Shown here in pieces: positions 13,270 through 20,860 of a stretch of DNA of 20,860 nucleotides. The notes beneath the pieces were generated by a model that saw nothing but the letters and a program-made list of their open reading frames with translations, was not told where the DNA came from and ran no database searches. Position 1 is the first letter of the stretch, and each line of letters begins with the position of its first letter. The DNA comes from an uncultured Lachnospiraceae bacterium (GTDB lineage Bacteria > Bacillota > Clostridia > Lachnospirales > Lachnospiraceae), in NCBI GenBank assembly GCA_902803305.1, contig CADCPL010000133.1:1-20860 (forward strand), in the 5' to 3' direction. The translations under genes were made by a program, and so were the position numbers.

Positions 13270-15863
13270 ACGATATACTGGAGAAGAATGAACTGTTCAA
13301 AGCATCGCATCTGATGATACTGAAAAGTTATTCGATATTTGCGGTAATCCTCATCACGGAGTCGCTTCTGCTCGGGTGGGAAAAATGGGCGATCATACTG
13401 ATTGTTGCAGGAATAATTGGAAGCTGGGGATTGCATCTTTCACAGACGCTGAGTGAATATCACAGGTTATGGGTATATTCGATACTTATGATGGCCACTT
13501 TCTTTTTTTACGGTATTCATCTGACCAGTACTTTTGACATGGCACTTGTTATGAGCGTGGTCATTGTCCTCTATATCATGACAGGGATCAAGTCATTTGT
13601 ATCTTTATGTCAGTTTACTTTTTACATGACATTTATCTACGACGTAATAGCGATGATAGGAGAGGGTGTTGAGTTTGATGTTCTGACCTTTACCAGATCG
13701 CTTCTTCATGTCGGAATGATCACAATGCTCGGCTGGCTCGGGCGCGCCATCATCAGCAGATGCGGAGACATGGTGGCGGAGTCTCGCACGGAGATCAATG
13801 AACTCAAAGCTGCCACGACAAGGTTTAATGATTTTCTCTCAAACGTGTCCCATGAGATCCGAACACCCGTAAATGCGATCATGGGATTTTCGGATATATG
13901 TATGAAAAAAGAAAAAGATCCTGAGATCCTTTCCGACATCAGGAACATTAAGGACTCCGGAAAGAGAGTTGTGGATCAGATAGAAGAGATACTCGATTAT
14001 TCCGAGATCGACAGGAACAAGATCGCAAACAACTGCGAGAACTACATGATATCCTCGCTGTTCCACGATCTTGTGACCGAACTGAGAGACTATCTGCCAC
14101 CGGACCTCGAGCTGATAATAGACGTATCTCCGTCTATTCCGTCGGTCCTTTATTCGGATCATGACAAGATAAAAAGGATACTCTGGCATCTTATCACAAA
14201 CGGTATCAAATACACTTCCCGCGGCGGTATATATGTAAGAGTCACATCATCAAAACAGGAATACGGTATCAATCTGTGTATCGAAGTGACCGATACCGGA
14301 GCCGGTATGGACAAGAATCAGAGAGATCATATATTTGACGGATTCTACCAGGGCAATTCCGGAAGGGCGAGATCTTCAAACGGATTGGGACTGGGCATGT
14401 CCGTTGTTGCCGGATTTGTTGCATCCCTCGGCGGCTTTATCACGATCGACAGTACTCCGGGTAAAGGGACAACCGTAAGGGTCAGCTTACCGCAGAAGGT
14501 TGTCGACGAAAAGGGATGTATGTCTCTTCGCAACCGCAAGGGACTGCGGCTCGGATCGTTCCTCCAGCTTAACAGTTTTGCGGCGCCCAATGTCAGACAA
14601 TACTATAACAGTATGGTCATGAACATAGTTAAAGGCCTGGGAATACAGATGGTCAAGATAGACAGTCTTGAGAGTCTTAAGGAGATGACGGAGAAGGAAG
14701 AATTCACTCATATATTTGTCGGCAAGAACGAGTATGAGTCGGATAAACGCTTTATGGAGGAGCTTGCGGCAAAAGTCAGTCTGGTAGTTGTCGCTGATAA
14801 GACTTTCAGATTGCCGTCTTCATCAAAAGCCAGCATTATGGAAAAACCGTTCTACTGTTTCCCTGTTGTATCGGTACTAAATATCGATCCCGATGATGAA
14901 ACCAATTCCGAGAAACGTATGATGATGCCGACGGTCCGCGCACTTGTAGTCGATGATGAACCGATGAACCTGACTGTGGCGGAAGGGCTTCTTCGCTACT
15001 ACGGGATCGCCGTCAGCACTGCTTCGTCCGGATATGAATCGATCGAGATGTGTCAGGAAAATGAATACGATCTTGTGTTCATGGATCATATGATGCCCGG
15101 AATGGACGGAGTGGAGGCGATGAGAAAGATCAGGGCCACACGCGGACTGAAGGATGATCATCTGCCCATCATCGCACTTACCGCCAATACAATGAGTACG
15201 GCGAGAGAGATGTTTGCATCCGAAGGCTTCGACGGTTTTGTCAGCAAGCCGATCAACATTACCGAACTGGAGAGAGTGATGAAGAAAGTCATTCCCGAGA
15301 GGATGATAGAGTACGTTGATCAGGAAAACATCCGATATGGAGCAGAAGAAGATGATGATGATGAACCGATCATGTTCAGCGCCATGTCAGCCGATACGGC
15401 AGCCGGCACATCTGATGACCCGGGAGAGATGTCGATACCGGGTGTTGATATCAATGAAGGTCTGAAATACACAAGAAACGACATGGAATTCTATAAGATG
15501 CTCCTGTCACAGTATGTATCCGAGGCTCCCGAGAAGAAGGCTAAGATGGATAAAGCGATAGACGAAGGTGATACGGGTGCTTTCGAGATAATCGTACACG
15601 GGATAAAGAGTTCGTCCAAGATGATCGGTGCCGCGGATGTATCCGAAAAGGCCAGGACACTTGAGAATAATGCGGAAGCAGGCATACTTCCGGACGAAGG
15701 CGGTTACAGGAATTTCCTTAATGATTATATGAAACTGGTTGATGGTATCTCGTCTTTTGTACTCCCCGCCGGAACGGGGGGCGAGATGAAGTCTGAATCG
15801 GAACCTGAACCTGAGGAAGAGATATTCCATTTTGCAGCGAAAAAACGAGGTAAAAGGTTATGA
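13266..15863 (+). CDS. Hybrid histidine kinase: HisKA-HATPase-degenerate REC-REC-HPt
   Basis: An 865-residue membrane hybrid kinase. About five or six membrane segments occupy 18-160 with no large outer domain. HisKA has its phospho-histidine His196 in S-H-E-I-R-T-P. The ATPase domain has the N box (Asn312), D-T-G-A-G-M (343-348) and G-L-G-L-G-M (373-378). Residues 425-540 look like a receiver that has lost its phosphorylated aspartate but keeps a terminal E-K-P. An intact receiver follows (557-680: Asp563/564, Asp607, Thr639, Lys661), then an acidic linker and an HPt domain (725-828) with His778 in V-H-G-I-K-S-S. Start and stop both overlap neighbours as ATGA. It can in principle run a full His-Asp-His relay and supply phosphate to the free receiver or the HD-GYP protein. 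The signal is unknown. Confidence 0.93.
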   Translation: MNDILEKNELFKASHLMILKSYSIFAVILITESLLLGWEKWAIILIVAGIIGSWGLHLSQTLSEYHRLWVYSILMMATFFFYGIHLTSTFDMALVMSVVIVLYIMTGIKSFVSLCQFTFYMTFIYDVIAMIGEGVEFDVLTFTRSLLHVGMITMLGWLGRAIISRCGDMVAESRTEINELKAATTRFNDFLSNVSHEIRTPVNAIMGFSDICMKKEKDPEILSDIRNIKDSGKRVVDQIEEILDYSEIDRNKIANNCENYMISSLFHDLVTELRDYLPPDLELIIDVSPSIPSVLYSDHDKIKRILWHLITNGIKYTSRGGIYVRVTSSKQEYGINLCIEVTDTGAGMDKNQRDHIFDGFYQGNSGRARSSNGLGLGMSVVAGFVASLGGFITIDSTPGKGTTVRVSLPQKVVDEKGCMSLRNRKGLRLGSFLQLNSFAAPNVRQYYNSMVMNIVKGLGIQMVKIDSLESLKEMTEKEEFTHIFVGKNEYESDKRFMEELAAKVSLVVVADKTFRLPSSSKASIMEKPFYCFPVVSVLNIDPDDETNSEKRMMMPTVRALVVDDEPMNLTVAEGLLRYYGIAVSTASSGYESIEMCQENEYDLVFMDHMMPGMDGVEAMRKIRATRGLKDDHLPIIALTANTMSTAREMFASEGFDGFVSKPINITELERVMKKVIPERMIEYVDQENIRYGAEEDDDDEPIMFSAMSADTAAGTSDDPGEMSIPGVDINEGLKYTRNDMEFYKMLLSQYVSEAPEKKAKMDKAIDEGDTGAFEIIVHGIKSSSKMIGAADVSEKARTLENNAEAGILPDEGGYRNFLNDYMKLVDGISSFVLPAGTGGEMKSESEPEPEEEIFHFAAKKRGKRL

Positions 15864-18589
15864 AACAGTTCCTGATGAACACGTTTAATATACGAATGGA
15901 GAAAAACGACAGAGCCTTTACGATCAGGCTGTGTGAGACTACTTTCCGTGTTATGAACATACTGTGGTCTTCCATCCTGAGCGTTGATGTTATCCTGTTT
16001 GTGGTACTGTGTCTTCATCCGGAACGATATCCGGGTCTGGTGACCCAGTACGGCATCATGTATATTCTGATGGCGGTACTTGCAGCTGTCATTCTTGCCG
16101 TTGTCTATCTGACGAAAAAAAATATACGCGACAGATACGGACTGTATATATTTTCGTGCGTTGCTTCGGCGACGCTTGCACTTCTGTGGTCTCTTGTAGT
16201 GACGTATTTTGATTCGGGGCTTGTTGTTCAGGTAACACCGAGTCTCGTTATGATCGTTGTAATGGCTATTCCGCTCTGTCATTGTATTACACCGGGACTG
16301 TTCATCATTTTGGATCTGGCCGGGTGCATAGGATTTTTCTGGATAATGGCAATGACGGTATCGAGGACCGGTCTGAGTGACAGGCGTGCATATTATCATG
16401 CGATCTTCTTTGTGGTTCAGTTTTTCATCGGACTTGCATATATCATCATCAGAAGACGCCAGATCAAAAACGGTATGGAGATAGAGAAACAGAAGGAAGA
16501 TCTGGAGAGTCTGCTCGAAGCTCAAAATCACTTCTTCTCCAATATGAGTCATGAGATAAGGACACCCGTAAACACGATAATAGGATTGAACGAGATGATC
16601 CTTCGGGAGGATATATCCGACGAAGTGGCAGAAGATGCCGAGAATGTCAGATCTGCCGGCAAGATACTCCTTCAGCTTGTAAACGATATACTTGACCTGT
16701 CAAAACTGGAATCGGGACAGATGCAGATCACACCCGTGGAATATCAGAGCACGGAAATGATATCAGAGCTCGTGAGCATGTTCCACGAGATGGCTGAGAA
16801 AAAGGGTCTCGAGTTTCGTACAGAAATATCTCCGCAGCTTCCTTCGCGCCTGGAAGGTGATGATGTGAGGGTGCGCCAGATACTTATAAACGTACTGACA
16901 AATGCGGTTAAATATACGAGAGAAGGTTCGGTATCACTTCAGGTGGAGTGCAGGGAAAAGGATGAGGATACGGTCGATATCGTTTATTCCGTTTCCGATA
17001 CGGGTATCGGTGTTAAGAAAGAAAACATACCGTATCTCTTTACCGCATTCAAGAGGATAGATGAAGAGAATAACCGTAAGATAGAGGGAACCGGGCTCGG
17101 TCTTTCCATAGTCAAGCTGCTTGTGGATCAGATGGGTGGAAGCGTTACCGTTAACAGTATCGTTAATCAGGGAACTGTTTTTGTCATCGAGATCCCTCAA
17201 AGAAAGATCGGAACGGAAACGGTCGGTGTCATCAATATGAAGGCAGGCCAAAGCGAAAGACAAAAGAGAAGATACAGTAACAGCTTCAAAGCTCCGGAAG
17301 CAAAGGTCCTGATAGTTGACGATAACGTATCAAATCTTATGGTTGCGGAGAAACTTCTTCGTGATACCAAAGTTAAGATCAAGAAGGTTACGAGCGGAGC
17401 CGATGCTCTGTCAGCTGCACTTGATGACAGGTTTGATGTTATCTTCATGGATGACCTGATGCCCGAAATGAGCGGCGTTGAAACGCTTCATAAACTGCGC
17501 AGCCAGAGCGGAGGTCTGTGCAGGGATTCAAAGGTTGTTGCGCTTACTGCCAAGGCGGGAAATGAAAGCCGCATATATTATGAAAATGAAGGCTTTGACG
17601 GATACGTGGCAAAACCGGTGACCGGTACCGACCTTGAGAGGGAACTGTTCAGACAGCTTCCGGATTCGCTCATAATAATGCCCGAAGAAAACGAAAACGC
17701 GGTCGAGAAGAAGGAGTTCTGGCTCAGTACCGCAAAGACGAGAAAACACCTTGCCATATCGACCGAGAGTGTTACCGATCTTCCGCTTGAACTGATCAGA
17801 GCATATGACATCGATGTGCTGTATCACAAGATACATACTGATGAAGGAACATTTAAGGATACATTGGAGATAGACCAGAGAGGTCTTCTTACATACGCAT
17901 TTAAGCGCGGAGGAGAGTTCAATTCAGCTTCGCCGGGAGTTGAGGAACATGAGGAATTCTTTGCGAGTGAACTCGGTAAGGCGAAAAACGTTATTCATCT
18001 GACGGTATCCGAAAAAGTTAGGAGAAGCGGACATCTGGTCGCTTCCGAGGCGGCGAAGGCGTTTGATGATGTTCGCGTGCTTGATACAATGCATCTGTCG
18101 TCAGGCTCCGGACTTGTGGTCCTTGAAGCATGCCGCCTGGCAAATGCGGGGTTGAGTTCGGATAAGATAATCGAGAGACTGGGTGTGTTCAGGGAAAAGG
18201 TTCATACAAGCTTTATCGTCGACAGTATGGAATTCCTTGCATCATCCGGACAGGTTCCGCTCCGTGTTTCTTCGATCCTGCGCTCTCTTTCCGCAAGACC
18301 CGTTATCCGGATGAAAAACGGGAAGATCACGCTTTCGAGGATATTGTTCGATTCAAGGGAAAAAGCCTGGGAGAGATACATCTCATCTGCTCTTCGGCAG
18401 GCACATAAGATCGACAGAAAAATACTGTTCGTAACATATGTCGGACTTACCGCAAAAGAACTTGATTATATCAAGACAGAGGTTGAAAAGAGGATAAGCT
18501 TCGACAGGGTATATTTCCAGGAGGCTTCTCCGGCCATTGCGGTTAACTGCGGACCCGGAACATTCGGGCTGTTATATCAGGAGACATAA
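15860..18589 (+). CDS. Hybrid histidine kinase fused to a DegV (fatty-acid-binding) domain
   Basis: A 909-residue protein with an unusual output. Six or so membrane segments (30-197) and a short coiled coil lead to HisKA (His231 in S-H-E-I-R-T-P) and an ATPase domain (Asn348, D-T-G-I-G 380-384, G-T-G-L-G-L 410-415). A receiver follows (482-602: Asp487/488, Asp531, Thr563, Lys585). From about 629 to the end lies a complete DegV/FakB-type domain of 280 residues: S-x-T-D-L-P near 637-642, the S-x-S-P equivalent of the TSxPS loop (689-692), S-G at 723-724, the V-D-S-M-E-F-L segment (788-794), R-P-V-I plus G-K-I, and a final C-G-P-G (897-900). There is no HPt. Stand-alone DegV/FakB proteins bind a fatty acid; here the domain may be sensor or output. 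I know of no characterised protein with this layout. Confidence 0.92.
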   Translation: MKQFLMNTFNIRMEKNDRAFTIRLCETTFRVMNILWSSILSVDVILFVVLCLHPERYPGLVTQYGIMYILMAVLAAVILAVVYLTKKNIRDRYGLYIFSCVASATLALLWSLVVTYFDSGLVVQVTPSLVMIVVMAIPLCHCITPGLFIILDLAGCIGFFWIMAMTVSRTGLSDRRAYYHAIFFVVQFFIGLAYIIIRRRQIKNGMEIEKQKEDLESLLEAQNHFFSNMSHEIRTPVNTIIGLNEMILREDISDEVAEDAENVRSAGKILLQLVNDILDLSKLESGQMQITPVEYQSTEMISELVSMFHEMAEKKGLEFRTEISPQLPSRLEGDDVRVRQILINVLTNAVKYTREGSVSLQVECREKDEDTVDIVYSVSDTGIGVKKENIPYLFTAFKRIDEENNRKIEGTGLGLSIVKLLVDQMGGSVTVNSIVNQGTVFVIEIPQRKIGTETVGVINMKAGQSERQKRRYSNSFKAPEAKVLIVDDNVSNLMVAEKLLRDTKVKIKKVTSGADALSAALDDRFDVIFMDDLMPEMSGVETLHKLRSQSGGLCRDSKVVALTAKAGNESRIYYENEGFDGYVAKPVTGTDLERELFRQLPDSLIIMPEENENAVEKKEFWLSTAKTRKHLAISTESVTDLPLELIRAYDIDVLYHKIHTDEGTFKDTLEIDQRGLLTYAFKRGGEFNSASPGVEEHEEFFASELGKAKNVIHLTVSEKVRRSGHLVASEAAKAFDDVRVLDTMHLSSGSGLVVLEACRLANAGLSSDKIIERLGVFREKVHTSFIVDSMEFLASSGQVPLRVSSILRSLSARPVIRMKNGKITLSRILFDSREKAWERYISSALRQAHKIDRKILFVTYVGLTAKELDYIKTEVEKRISFDRVYFQEASPAIAVNCGPGTFGLLYQET

Positions 18590-18619
18590 ATGAGTATCGG
18601 AAAGGAAAACAGCAGATGA
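18590..18619 (+). CDS. Nine-codon leader ORF upstream of the third kinase
   Basis: ATG at 18590, with AGGAG eight bases before it, opens a nine-residue frame (MSIGKENSR) whose TGA overlaps the ATG of the third kinase (ATGA at 18616-18619). It starts one base after the end of the DegV kinase gene. It could pass ribosomes to the kinase by coupling, or be accidental. The kinase start has its own, weaker GGAAAGGA signal within this frame. Confidence 0.35.
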   Translation: MSIGKENSR

Positions 18620-20793
18620 TAGCTAAACTGCGTGAGATAAAACGTACTCTGGACACAAGTATAAGGGTGGAGGAACGTGCCGAAACCGATTTTAAAAGTG
18701 CGATAATCACATCGATCGTTCTTATGGCGGTAGGCGTTGTCATTGCGACCATAAATGCGATACAGGGAGCGTACAATATCGCTATCTACCCGGCTGTCAT
18801 ATTTGTTTGGGGATGCGTCAATCTTGTCATAGTTTTAAAACTGAAAAGCCGCAGGGGAGTAATGCTTTTCACCGTTCCGGTCATCATGATGTCAATGACT
18901 GCCATGGTCCTTCTGTCGGATAACGGTTTCGCCTATCTGTGGACGATGCTGATACCCATATGTTTCTGCTATCTGTTCTCGGTAAAGATCGGTATCATTG
19001 CAACGGTATATTTCCAGATATTTCTTATCGTTCTGTTCTATACGCCGGCGAGAAAACTGGTGGAAGGAAATTACCCGGAGATCGCGATGAGCCGCTACCC
19101 GCTGCTGTTCTTTTTTAACGGCGCAATGGTACTCATAAGTATGTACAGTTACCACAAGAGTGTGCTCTTTGAGATCAGGCATGCGCAGGAATCCCTTGAA
19201 CTGTCGGAAGCCAAGACCAATTTCCTGGCCAGCATGTCCCATGAGATACGTACACCGATCAACGCCATACTCGGAATGAACGAAATGATCCTTAGGGAAA
19301 ACAGGGATCCGGTGATAAGCGACTATGCGGAAAGTGTGAAGAATTCCGGACAGATGCTTTTGATGCTCGTTAACGATGTACTTGATTTTTCCAAGATCGA
19401 AGCGGGTAAAATGGAGATCCATGAGGCGGATTTTTCCGTGCCGCTCATGCTACATAATATCATGCCCATGATAGAGGAACGGGCCGGGGAAAAGAGCCTG
19501 ATCCTTAAACTTACGATCGAGGGTGAAGTCCCGCAGGGAATTGTTTCTGACGAATTCCGTATCAGACAGGTGCTCATAAATCTTTTGAACAACGCGATCA
19601 AATATACGGATGAAGGATCGGTTGAACTGATACTGGCCGGTGATTATTCGGGAGATGATACATATGATCTGAAGATGAGCGTTAAGGACAGCGGACGCGG
19701 TATCAGAGAGGAAGCACAGGCGCATCTGTTCGAAGCATTTTCACGTGCCGATCTGAAAGAAAACCGCAGCATCGAGGGAACGGGACTTGGTCTTGCGATC
19801 GTAAAGAGCATCCTTGATTCGATGGGCGGCGAGATAAATGTAAACAGCAAATTCGGTGAAGGATCGGAGTTTATCGTTCGGCTCCCCGTCAAAGTAAGTG
19901 ACAGGACTCCGCTTGAAGAAGACTACGAGAAGCAGGTGAAGATCGTTATATCCGAAAACAGCGGAAATGATTACATTGCGCCCGATGCCCGTATTCTTGC
20001 GGTCGACGATAACAACGCAAATCTTCGTATCGTCAGTCTGTTCCTTAAACGAGTGGGCATTGTTCCCGATCTTTGCAGCAGCGGCTCGAAAGCGATAGAA
20101 CTTTGCAAAAAAAACCGGTATGACCTTCTGCTCCTGGATCACAGGATGCCCGATCCGGACGGTATCAAAACGCTTGAGATCATAAGAGGCGATGAAGCGT
20201 CACAAAACAGGCAGACACCTGCAGTCGTGCTTACCGCAAACGCGCTTGTCGGAAGTGATAAGATATACAGCGAAGCGGGATTTGCGGGGTATCTTACCAA
20301 GCCGCTTGATTCCGCGCTCCTTGAGCAGATGGTGAGAAAACATCTTCCAAAGGATAAGATACTTCCGGCAGACGGAAAAGACGATGAAGAAGTGCTGCTG
20401 TTCAGGGCAGTATCCGATAGTGATGAGAAGCAGACCGGCCCACAGAGTCTTCGCGAAAAACTTGAGCAGATAGAAGGCCTTGATTATGAAACGGCGCTTG
20501 GCTTTGCCGCAGGTCATGAGGATCTGCTGAAGGAAACGGTCGCGATCATAGCTTCGGAATGTGACGAGAAAACCCAAAAGCTGAAAAACTGTATCGAGGC
20601 GCAGGATTGGGACGGATACGGGATCACGGCGCATTCGATCAAAGGACTCATGGCTTCTATCGGACTTAAGGAACTTAGTGAGAGAGCCAAAAAGCATGAA
20701 CATGCAGCCGGAGATCTTGATACAGAATTCATAAAAACCGATAGCGGATCGTTCATAGAGGCATATCGGGAAGTATGTAAAAAACTCAGATAG
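18616..20793 (+). CDS. Hybrid histidine kinase: HisKA-HATPase-REC-HPt
   Basis: A 725-residue membrane hybrid kinase. Membrane segments lie between about 29 and 180, followed by a short coiled coil. HisKA has His209 in S-H-E-I-R-T-P, the ATPase domain Asn326, D-S-G-R-G (358-362) and G-T-G-L-G-L (388-393). The receiver (457-580) has Asp464/465, Asp508 in L-L-D-H-R-M-P, Thr540 and Lys562. An HPt domain closes the protein (about 615-725) with His673 in A-H-S-I-K-G. HisKA is closely similar to that of the DegV kinase (shared N-E-M-I-L-R-E and L-V-N-D-x-L-D), pointing to tandem duplication. It can supply the HPt step the DegV kinase lacks. All catalytic residues are present; the signal is unknown. 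Confidence 0.94.
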   Translation: MIAKLREIKRTLDTSIRVEERAETDFKSAIITSIVLMAVGVVIATINAIQGAYNIAIYPAVIFVWGCVNLVIVLKLKSRRGVMLFTVPVIMMSMTAMVLLSDNGFAYLWTMLIPICFCYLFSVKIGIIATVYFQIFLIVLFYTPARKLVEGNYPEIAMSRYPLLFFFNGAMVLISMYSYHKSVLFEIRHAQESLELSEAKTNFLASMSHEIRTPINAILGMNEMILRENRDPVISDYAESVKNSGQMLLMLVNDVLDFSKIEAGKMEIHEADFSVPLMLHNIMPMIEERAGEKSLILKLTIEGEVPQGIVSDEFRIRQVLINLLNNAIKYTDEGSVELILAGDYSGDDTYDLKMSVKDSGRGIREEAQAHLFEAFSRADLKENRSIEGTGLGLAIVKSILDSMGGEINVNSKFGEGSEFIVRLPVKVSDRTPLEEDYEKQVKIVISENSGNDYIAPDARILAVDDNNANLRIVSLFLKRVGIVPDLCSSGSKAIELCKKNRYDLLLLDHRMPDPDGIKTLEIIRGDEASQNRQTPAVVLTANALVGSDKIYSEAGFAGYLTKPLDSALLEQMVRKHLPKDKILPADGKDDEEVLLFRAVSDSDEKQTGPQSLREKLEQIEGLDYETALGFAAGHEDLLKETVAIIASECDEKTQKLKNCIEAQDWDGYGITAHSIKGLMASIGLKELSERAKKHEHAAGDLDTEFIKTDSGSFIEAYREVCKKLR

Positions 20794-20819
20794 ATCTTAA
20801 TATTATCAGAAGGGAGAAA

Positions 20820-20860
20820 ATGAAAAAGATGAAAAAGATCCATACGGAAAAAGCACCTGC
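20820..20860 (+). CDS. RidA-family protein, N-terminal fragment cut by the window end
   Basis: ATG at 20820 with AGGGAG three bases or more upstream opens a frame running off the window after 13 codons (MKKMKKIHTEKAPA-like when the next base completes Ala). The pattern K-K-I-x-T-x-K-A-P-A is the usual start of RidA/YjgF proteins, trimeric enamine/imine deaminases that clear reactive products of PLP enzymes. It lies 26 bases after the third kinase with no terminator between, so it may belong to the same transcript. The call rests on very few residues. Confidence 0.6.
   Translation, partial: MKKMKKIHTEKAP

Noticed and set aside
12543..13436. 297-codon minus-strand open frame opposite the HD-GYP end and free receiver
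   Set aside because: Antisense shadow of three well-supported genes with no recognisable motif or ribosome binding site.
15725..16552. 275-codon minus-strand open frame opposite the DegV kinase membrane region
   Set aside because: His/Arg/Gln-rich antisense product of membrane-segment codons, without motifs; the plus-strand gene is certain.
15860..18589. Idea that the DegV part is a separate gene or a frameshift artefact
   Set aside because: The frame is continuous from receiver to DegV with a natural linker (about 602-628), and no start codon with a good ribosome binding site is seen at the junction.

Overview
The window looks like a low-to-moderate G+C Firmicutes chromosome, most likely a Clostridia of the Lachnospiraceae type. 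This rests on Shine-Dalgarno-rich starts (AGGAG/GGAGG), a tryptophan T-box leader, a CD1871A-type small CXXC protein beside a NapH-like ferredoxin, and DegV/HD-GYP signalling proteins. This is inference from gene content; no marker gene fixes the genus. I see no tRNA, rRNA, insertion sequence, prophage or CRISPR array.

Layout. (1) 92-1694: a patatin-like lipase (minus) and a GNAT acetyltransferase (plus), diverging from one 133-bp promoter region. (2) 1697-3778, minus: a three-gene redox module comprising a 48-residue membrane CXXC protein (GTG start), a NapH-like polytopic membrane protein with two 4Fe-4S motifs, and a TlpA-like thioredoxin lipoprotein. The expected job is to carry electrons across the membrane to a CGPC thioredoxin fold outside. 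(3) 3779-4283, no protein gene: back-to-back promoters, then a T-box riboswitch whose probable specifier codon is UGG and whose acceptor-binding bulge is UGGC, ending in a strong intrinsic terminator. (4) 4284-8656, plus: trpD-trpC-trpF-trpB-trpA, tightly packed. trpE and trpG are absent, so anthranilate must be made from elsewhere or acquired. (5) 8663-10425, minus: a PfkB-family sugar/nucleoside kinase followed two bases later by a histidine phosphatase.

(6) 10566-20793, plus, is the most interesting part: a signalling operon with overlapping or nearly touching genes. In order it encodes a membrane protein with receiver and HD-GYP domains (predicted c-di-GMP phosphodiesterase), a free-standing receiver, a membrane hybrid histidine kinase with a degenerate receiver, an intact receiver and an HPt domain, a second hybrid kinase whose C-terminus is a full-length DegV (fatty-acid-binding, FakB-like) domain, and a third hybrid kinase ending in HPt. 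The DegV-fused kinase has no HPt of its own while both flanking kinases do, so the set may work as one branched phosphorelay that ties a lipid-binding module to c-di-GMP breakdown. A RidA-like gene begins at 20820 and runs off the window.

The enzyme families are called with high confidence. Ligands, phosphotransfer partners and the role of the DegV domain are inference.
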